Shown here in pieces: positions 1 to 4,950 of a stretch of DNA of 7,043 nucleotides; position 1 is the stretch's first letter; the number at the start of each line of letters is the position of its first letter. A program made the translations under genes and the position numbers. The notes beneath the pieces are model-generated. The model did no database searches. It was not told the origin of the DNA and worked only from the letters and a program-made list of their open reading frames with translations. Location of the stretch: NCBI GenBank assembly GCA_046483315.1, contig JAWODJ010000054.1, positions 1 through 7,043 on the forward strand, in the 5' to 3' direction. Origin of the DNA: PXAP01 sp046483315 (GTDB taxonomy: Bacteria; Bacteroidota; Bacteroidia; Bacteroidales; PUMT01).

Positions 1-15
1 ACCAAACCAACGAAC

Positions 16-156
16 GTTACCAGCACGTAACACTGTATACAATCCCATTCAACATGTTGTTTTTTTTATATTTTTCATACAAACAAACCCGATTGTTACA
101 ATAGGGTTACATAACAGCACCTTTCTTAGCGGCATTATCAGCAGCGTCACTGTAAC
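16..156. promoter_or_regulatory. Cluster of GTTAC/GTAAC pentamers upstream of the selenium genes
   Basis: Five copies of GTTAC or its complement GTAAC lie here: GTTAC at 16-20, GTAAC at 27-31, GTTAC at 95-99, GTTAC at 106-110 and GTAAC at 152-156. The first two form an inverted pair and the middle two a direct pair, and in both pairs the starts are 11 bp apart, about one helical turn. Less than one copy would be expected by chance in a stretch this short, although the pentamer also occurs singly inside genes of this window. This could be a binding region for a regulator of the downstream mnmH-like and selD genes, but no regulator is known and no standard Bacteroidota promoter (TAnnTTTG) was recognised. 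Function is inference only. Confidence 0.2.
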
Positions 157-182
157 AACATCAGCCTGTTAGCTATTTTTTT
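153..182 (+). terminator. Weak hairpin plus T-run, possible terminator of an upstream gene
   Basis: TAACA at 153-157 pairs with TGTTA at 167-171 around a 9-base loop, and seven T residues follow at 176-182. This resembles a rho-independent terminator, but the stem is only 5 bp, AT-rich and separated from the T-run by four bases. If real, it would end a transcript entering from the left of the window and separate it from the mnmH-like gene. Confidence 0.2.
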
Positions 183-221
183 CCACCGGCACGAACCTTG
201 CTGTGCAAATGGGTAGACTGC

Positions 222-860
222 ATGGAAACACCCGGTCCCTTTATTGTGCTGTCGGGTAAAACGGGCACAGGAAAAACAGATATATTGAATTACCTGGAGA
301 AGGCGGGGCAACAGGTGATTGATCTTGAAGGTCATGCTCATCATAAAGGCTCGGCTTTCGGATCGCTTGGAGAATTGCCACAACCGACAAATGAACAGTT
401 TGAGAATGATCTGGCGGACAAGTGGCTTAAACTGGACCATTCACAGATTACCTGGGCTGAAGATGAAAGCCGTAGTATAGGCCGTGTAAGCATCCCTGAA
501 AAACTCAACGAAACAATACACAGCTGTACAACGGTTTGCCTGGACATGCCCGAGAATTTGCGTATCGGGAGACTGGTACATGATTATGCCGCTTTCCCGA
601 AACCTCTCCTGAAGCAATCAGTTGAAAAGATCAGAAGGAAACTGGGGGGTCAGAATGCAAATAAAGCGATTGAGGCAATAGAGAATGAAGATTTCAGGCT
701 TGCTGTGAGTGTCGTTCTTAAATATTATGACAAAACATACAGCTATGACCTTGCTAAAAGAGAGCCTCGAAGGGTATTTTCGGTTAGTACAGATACTACT
801 GATGCAGGAGAAAATGCCGCAAAAATTATCAGTTTCTGCAGACAGAAAAAACTGATCTGA
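222..860 (+). CDS. mnmH: tRNA 2-selenouridine synthase, P-loop domain only (rhodanese domain absent)
   Basis: This protein matches the C-terminal half of MnmH/SelU (YbbB), which replaces sulfur by selenium in wobble 2-thiouridine of tRNAs using selenophosphate, through an S-geranylated intermediate. Numbering from the TTG at 198, it shows a Walker A motif GKTGTGKT at 20-27, the family block DLEGHAHHKGSAFG at 42-55, QPTNEQFEN at 62-70, EDESRSIG at 88-95 and KYYDKTYSY at 175-183. Usual MnmH proteins are about 340-370 residues with an N-terminal rhodanese domain carrying a catalytic Cys; here the P-loop follows almost directly after the start. An in-frame TAA at 153-155 blocks extension, and no frame of 1-197 looks like rhodanese. 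I chose ATG 222 (212 residues); TTG 198 (220 residues) is possible, since neither has a Shine-Dalgarno sequence. It lies 53 bp upstream of the selD fusion on the same strand, so an operon is likely. The archaeal enzyme is known to be split into rhodanese and P-loop proteins, so a partner gene elsewhere is plausible; degeneration is the alternative, though the remaining domain looks intact. Confidence 0.88.
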   Translation: METPGPFIVLSGKTGTGKTDILNYLEKAGQQVIDLEGHAHHKGSAFGSLGELPQPTNEQFENDLADKWLKLDHSQITWAEDESRSIGRVSIPEKLNETIHSCTTVCLDMPENLRIGRLVHDYAAFPKPLLKQSVEKIRRKLGGQNANKAIEAIENEDFRLAVSVVLKYYDKTYSYDLAKREPRRVFSVSTDTTDAGENAAKIISFCRQKKLI

Positions 861-913
861 ATCATGGACTGAAGCCGTCTAATCACTGGCCTGATAATAT
901 TAATATCAATAAC

Positions 914-3121
914 ATGGACAAACCTGTTTACCTCGACTATAACGCTACCACACCGGTCAGCCCCGAAGTGGCCGAAGCCATGCATCCCTTTCTGGATGAT
1001 GTTTTCGGCAACCCTTCAAGCATACATTACTTCGGTGTAAGGGCGAAAAAGGCAGTTGAAGAGGCACGTAATCAACTGGCCGCCCTGGTGAACTGTTTCC
1101 CTGACGAGATAATATTTACAAGCGGGGGCACTGAATCAAACAATTATGCCATAAAAGGAACAGCTCTTCAATACAGGGACAGGGGCAACCATATAATTAC
1201 CACAGCCATAGAACACCCGTCTGTAACGGAAGTTTGCCGTTTTCTTGAAACGGAGGGCTTCAGGGTAACGTGGACAGGGGTGGATGAATTCGGCATGATT
1301 GATCCCGCAGAAATCGAAAAAGCTGTCACCCGGAAAACAATACTGATCTCGGTAATGCATGCCAACAATGAAACAGGTACGATCCAACCCATTGAAGAGA
1401 TAGGGGTAATAGCCGGGAAACATGGTATACCATTCCATTCGGATGCCGCACAGTCTGCCGGTAAAACAGAAATTGACGTTAAAAAAGCGGGGATTACCCT
1501 GCTTTCTCTTGCAGGGCATAAATTTTATGCGCCAAAAGGGACGGGTGCCCTGTTCGTAAAACGAGGTACCAGACTTCAAAAGCTTATGCACGGCGCCTCC
1601 CATGAGCAGGACCGCCGCGCGGGCACAGAAAATGTTCCTGAAATCGTAGCACTGGGAAAAGCTGCAGAAATAGCAAAAAGGGACATGAAGATCAATACGG
1701 CACATATGCGGAATATGCGGGACAGACTCTTTTCCCTGCTGAAACAGGAACTTCCTGAAATAATCCTTAACGGCCACCCGGAGCTGAGATTACCCAATAC
1801 TTTATATGTCAGCTTCCCGAAAATCGAGGCCGGCCTGCTGCTGGATGAACTGTCCGATATTGCCGCCTCAGCAGGCGCAGCATGTCACGGAGAACATACG
1901 GATATATCACCGGTGCTTAAAGCCATGAAAGTGCCGGCGGAATATGCAATGGGAACAATACGGTTCTCAACCGGAAAATACAATACAGAAAAGGAGATTG
2001 AGAAATCCGCCCTGACTATCATTGAATCGGTAAAAAAACTGCGGGGGAGTAAAGATTATGAGCCGGATACAGGCGATGAAACCGGACCTGTCAGGCTTAC
2101 CCGGTTTACTGGCGGACTTGGTTGTGCGTGCAAAATCAGACCCCAGTACCTTGAAAAAATTCTTAAAGATATGCCGGCTGCGCATGACAGGAATATACTC
2201 GTGGGCACAGAAACATCAGATGACGCATCTGTTTACAGGATAAACGACACGACTGCCCTGGTGCAGTCCGTCGATTTCTTCACCCCGGTAGTTGACGATC
2301 CATATGACTTCGGCGCAATAGCTGCAGCCAATGCCCTTAGTGATATCTATGCCATGGGAGCACACCCGCTTTTTGCTCTTAATATAGTGGGTTTCCCCAG
2401 CAACCGTCTGTCTGAAAAGGTCCTGAAGGATATTTTAAAAGGGGCATCGGACAAATGCCGGGAGGCAGGGATACACATCCTCGGAGGCCATACCGTTGAA
2501 GATAATGAACCTAAGTTTGGCATGGTCGTAACCGGTACGGTACACCCCGAAAAATTCATTTCAAACAGCGGCGCTAAAAAGGGTGATGTACTAATACTTA
2601 CCAAGCCCCTGGGCACAGGAATAATATCTACTGCGGTAAAAAGGGGACTGGCGGAGGAAGCCACTGCCAGTGAAGCCGTCAGGATCATGAGTTCCTTAAA
2701 TGCCGGTGCCGCCCTTGCCATGGAAAAATTTCCTGTAAACAGCTGTACCGATATTACGGGATTCGGACTTTTGGGGCACCTGAAGGAGATGGCAACAGCC
2801 TCGGTTGTCCGTGTAAGAATAGATGCCGGTAAAGTGCCCCTGATAAAGGGAACAATGGAGCTGGCTGCTGCCGGAGCCATACCGGGAGGAAGCAGAAACA
2901 ACCTTGCATTCGTATCCGGCATGGTGGAATGGGGTGAAAGTATTTCCGAAAACATGAAACTTGTACTTTGCGATGCCCAGACCAGCGGGGGATTGTTGAT
3001 TTCCCTTCCGGGGAAATATGCGCAGGATTTTATCCGTTACCTGAAAAATAAACATAAGATAGACGGCACTGTAACAGGGGCTGTCATTGAAACCGGTTTA
3101 CCCGGGATCAGCATCGTATGA
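914..3121 (+). CDS. selD: Fused cysteine desulfurase / selenocysteine lyase-like protein and selenophosphate synthetase
   Basis: The 735-residue product joins two complete enzymes. Residues 1-376 are a class V PLP aminotransferase-fold NifS/IscS-like protein: start YLDYNATTP (6-14), SGGTESNN (70-77), PLP-stacking His101, NNETGT (151-156), HSDAAQ (175-180), PLP lysine K203 in GHKFYAPKG and catalytic Cys324 in SAGAACHGE. It would release sulfur or selenium from cysteine or selenocysteine as a Cys-bound persulfide/perselenide. After a short polar linker (about 377-392), residues 393-735 are a full-length SelD, which makes selenophosphate from selenide and ATP. It has catalytic Cys404 and Lys407 in GLGCACK, Asp436/437, Asp454, Asp477, Asp613 in DITGFGLLGHL and the DAQTSGGLL block at 687-695. 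The catalytic position is encoded by TGT (2123-2125), so it is a cysteine and not selenocysteine. The fusion would pass selenium directly between active sites. Its neighbour upstream is the MnmH-like gene that uses selenophosphate. ATG 914 fits the normal NifS start; there is no Shine-Dalgarno sequence. NifS-SelD fusions have been noted before in some bacteria. Whether the N-terminal half prefers Cys or Sec cannot be told from sequence. Confidence 0.94.
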   Translation: MDKPVYLDYNATTPVSPEVAEAMHPFLDDVFGNPSSIHYFGVRAKKAVEEARNQLAALVNCFPDEIIFTSGGTESNNYAIKGTALQYRDRGNHIITTAIEHPSVTEVCRFLETEGFRVTWTGVDEFGMIDPAEIEKAVTRKTILISVMHANNETGTIQPIEEIGVIAGKHGIPFHSDAAQSAGKTEIDVKKAGITLLSLAGHKFYAPKGTGALFVKRGTRLQKLMHGASHEQDRRAGTENVPEIVALGKAAEIAKRDMKINTAHMRNMRDRLFSLLKQELPEIILNGHPELRLPNTLYVSFPKIEAGLLLDELSDIAASAGAACHGEHTDISPVLKAMKVPAEYAMGTIRFSTGKYNTEKEIEKSALTIIESVKKLRGSKDYEPDTGDETGPVRLTRFTGGLGCACKIRPQYLEKILKDMPAAHDRNILVGTETSDDASVYRINDTTALVQSVDFFTPVVDDPYDFGAIAAANALSDIYAMGAHPLFALNIVGFPSNRLSEKVLKDILKGASDKCREAGIHILGGHTVEDNEPKFGMVVTGTVHPEKFISNSGAKKGDVLILTKPLGTGIISTAVKRGLAEEATASEAVRIMSSLNAGAALAMEKFPVNSCTDITGFGLLGHLKEMATASVVRVRIDAGKVPLIKGTMELAAAGAIPGGSRNNLAFVSGMVEWGESISENMKLVLCDAQTSGGLLISLPGKYAQDFIRYLKNKHKIDGTVTGAVIETGLPGISIV

Positions 3122-3199
3122 ACAAAAAAAATAAAAACTGATATATTTACATATTCCAAAATCCAAATTCGTCTTAAATTCAACTCAAACTTTAATAGA

Positions 3200-4753
3200 A
3201 TGAAGAAATTTTCAGTTCTGTCAGCCATGCTTCTTTTAACGGGAAGCATTGCTATCAGCCAGACAGACCCGGCAGTGCAGAAAATAATTGAGATCGGGAA
3301 GACAGACAACCGCACCATGCATCATCTGGACATCCTCTCCAACAGGTTTGGCGGCAGGCTTGCCGGCTCAGATGCCTATGCAAATGCAGCAGAATGGGCT
3401 GCCTCAAAATTCAGGGAATGGGGAATGATAGTTGAAATGGATGAGGCCGGAGAGGTTCCTGTCGGATTCAACCGCGGGCCATGGTTCGGACGGATGCCGG
3501 GTGAGGAAGGAATGATCCTGCATTTTGCCACTCCTTCCTACACATCAGGAACAAAAGGTGTTCAGAGGGGACATGTTGTGCTGGAGCCAAAAACCCGTTC
3601 CCGGTTTGAACGTATGAAGGGAAAGCTCAACGGGGCATGGGTTCTGATTACCGGAATCAACGACGGATGGCCCATAGACATTTCCGATGAGGCTTTCCTG
3701 CGCAGACAGCAGTTAATTGAAAAAAATGAAGAGATTAATCAGGAAAACAATGAGATACGCAGGTTAAACCGTGAAAAACCTGAAGAGGAGCACCGGGAGC
3801 TTATACCTCTGGAGGATGAACCGGCCCTGTTTTACAGGGAGATGGTGGAAGCCGGAATCCTTGGCATAATACAAAAGTCCGCTCTCCCCATAAGAGCATT
3901 GTACGACAGGCGTAACCTGGATAATATGACTTTTGAAAACCTTCCCTCCGTACCCGACATAAAATTAAATGAGCATCAATATGACATCATAGAACAAATG
4001 GCCAGGGAACGCCTCTATTTTCAGCTTGAATTTGATATCCGCAACTATTTCAAACCCGGCCCGGTAAAATACCACAATGTTATAGGTATAATTCCGGGTA
4101 CAGAATTTCCGGATGAATATGTGATCATGGGAGGACACCTCGATGCCTTCGATGTTGCCGCAGGCGGAGTGGACAACGGGTCCGGGGTATCACCGGCAAT
4201 GGAAGCTGCCCGCCTTATTATGGAAGCTGGTGGTAAACCACGGCGCACCATCCTGGTATGCCTCTGGGCAGCTGAAGAATTCGGGCTGCTCGGGTCAAAG
4301 CACTGGGTGGAAAAAAACTCAGGCAAACTGGACCGGATAAGCAATATGTTCAACCGCGACAGCGGGCCTCTTGTGGCAAGCAGTATCAGTGTCACCCCGG
4401 CAATGTGGGATGATATGGAAAAGATCACTGCCCCACTGAAGGATTTAAATCCCGACTTCCCTTTTGAACTGACAGAGCATACAGCACGCCGCAAACCATT
4501 GTCAGCAAGGGGAACAGACAGCGGGTCGTTTGCTGTAAAGGGTGTCCCGGTAATGACTTTCGGACTGACTGATCCAAAAGGATATGATTTCCGGTACGGA
4601 GAAATATGGCATACGGAACGTGATCTTTACAACATGAGTATCCCCGAATACCAGGAACACACATCTATTGTCACTGCTATAGTTGTATTTGGAATTGCCA
4701 ATCTTGACAATCTGCTGCCAGGGGAGGGATACTGGCTGCCGGAAAATAATTAG
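3200..4753 (+). CDS. Exported M28-family zinc peptidase with PA-type insertion
   Basis: This 517-residue protein starts with a typical signal peptide: KK, a hydrophobic stretch at 4-18 and a likely cleavage in AIS-Q near residue 20. It should therefore act in the periplasm or outside the cell. The C-terminal catalytic domain carries the full set of M28 residues: His313 in GGHLDAFD, bridging Asp325 in GGVDNGSG, the general base and ligand pair Glu359-Glu360 in AAEEFGLLGS, Asp387 in NRDSGP, and His471 in IWHTERD. This predicts a two-zinc aminopeptidase or carboxypeptidase-like enzyme; the substrate is unknown. Residues of roughly 100-290 form a PA-like region inserted before the zinc site, and within it about 165-202 is a very charged, Glu/Asn/Arg-rich helix that may be a short coiled coil. 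The ATG at 3200 follows an A/T-rich leader without a Shine-Dalgarno sequence, 78 bp after the selD fusion. Nothing in the sequence ties it to selenium metabolism, so the shared strand may be incidental. The next gene, on the opposite strand, is a second M28-like protein. Confidence 0.88.
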   Translation: MKKFSVLSAMLLLTGSIAISQTDPAVQKIIEIGKTDNRTMHHLDILSNRFGGRLAGSDAYANAAEWAASKFREWGMIVEMDEAGEVPVGFNRGPWFGRMPGEEGMILHFATPSYTSGTKGVQRGHVVLEPKTRSRFERMKGKLNGAWVLITGINDGWPIDISDEAFLRRQQLIEKNEEINQENNEIRRLNREKPEEEHRELIPLEDEPALFYREMVEAGILGIIQKSALPIRALYDRRNLDNMTFENLPSVPDIKLNEHQYDIIEQMARERLYFQLEFDIRNYFKPGPVKYHNVIGIIPGTEFPDEYVIMGGHLDAFDVAAGGVDNGSGVSPAMEAARLIMEAGGKPRRTILVCLWAAEEFGLLGSKHWVEKNSGKLDRISNMFNRDSGPLVASSISVTPAMWDDMEKITAPLKDLNPDFPFELTEHTARRKPLSARGTDSGSFAVKGVPVMTFGLTDPKGYDFRYGEIWHTERDLYNMSIPEYQEHTSIVTAIVVFGIANLDNLLPGEGYWLPENN

Positions 4754-4950
4754 TGGTCAGCACACAATTGATTTTTCAGAACTGTTCAAGGTAAATTGAC
4801 CCTGCATATATTCAATAACAGATTTTTATACCGGAATAGCCATAACTCTATTTAAGGCAGGTAATCCTTTTCAATAATCATTTTATTGGTTTTATTTATG
4901 TCAATCCGTTAGATACGTATTATAACTAACATAAAGACAGCAAATAATAT
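4754..4950. other. Noncoding spacer between converging genes
   Basis: This AT-rich 197-bp stretch separates the 3' ends of two converging peptidase genes. No ORF of useful size, tRNA or repeat was seen. It should hold transcription ends for both genes; the only candidates found are short AT-rich hairpins, the clearest listed separately. A second weak pairing, GTTAG with CTAAC, lies near 4908-4930. Confidence 0.6.
4872..4898 (+). terminator. Weak AT-rich hairpin, possible terminator of the forward peptidase gene
   Basis: CAATAA at 4872-4877 pairs with TTATTG at 4883-4888 across a 5-base loop and is followed by a T-rich tract up to about 4898. The stem has only one GC pair, so it would be unstable. 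Its position about 120 bp past the stop of the forward peptidase gene and the T-rich tail are the only support. Confidence 0.2.

Noticed and set aside
50..67. Palindrome CAACATGTTG followed by eight T residues as a terminator
   Set aside because: The palindrome has no room for a loop; a folded form would have about three base pairs, too weak for a terminator.
1..197. A frameshifted or decayed rhodanese domain upstream of the MnmH P-loop domain
   Set aside because: All three forward frames were read. One frame is open from 2 to 172 but its translation is low-complexity and lacks rhodanese features; the others stop early. Nothing supports a simple frameshift near the junction.
897..906. ATATTAATAT palindrome just before the selD fusion start as an operator or promoter
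   Set aside because: Ten AT-only bases in an AT-rich spacer are easily found by chance, and no -33 or TAnnTTTG element goes with it.
1136..1777. Long open frame on the minus strand inside the desulfurase half
   Set aside because: It lies antisense to a clearly recognised enzyme with all motifs in frame, and its translation shows no recognisable domain. The same holds for the minus-strand frame at 2347-2955.
2123..2125. Selenocysteine at the SelD catalytic position
   Set aside because: The codon is TGT (Cys). No in-frame TGA occurs in the gene before its stop.
3122..3199. Promoter for the forward peptidase gene
   Set aside because: The spacer is AT-rich and includes TATATTTA near 3142, loosely like a Bacteroidota -7 box, but the G is missing and no -33 element is at the right distance.
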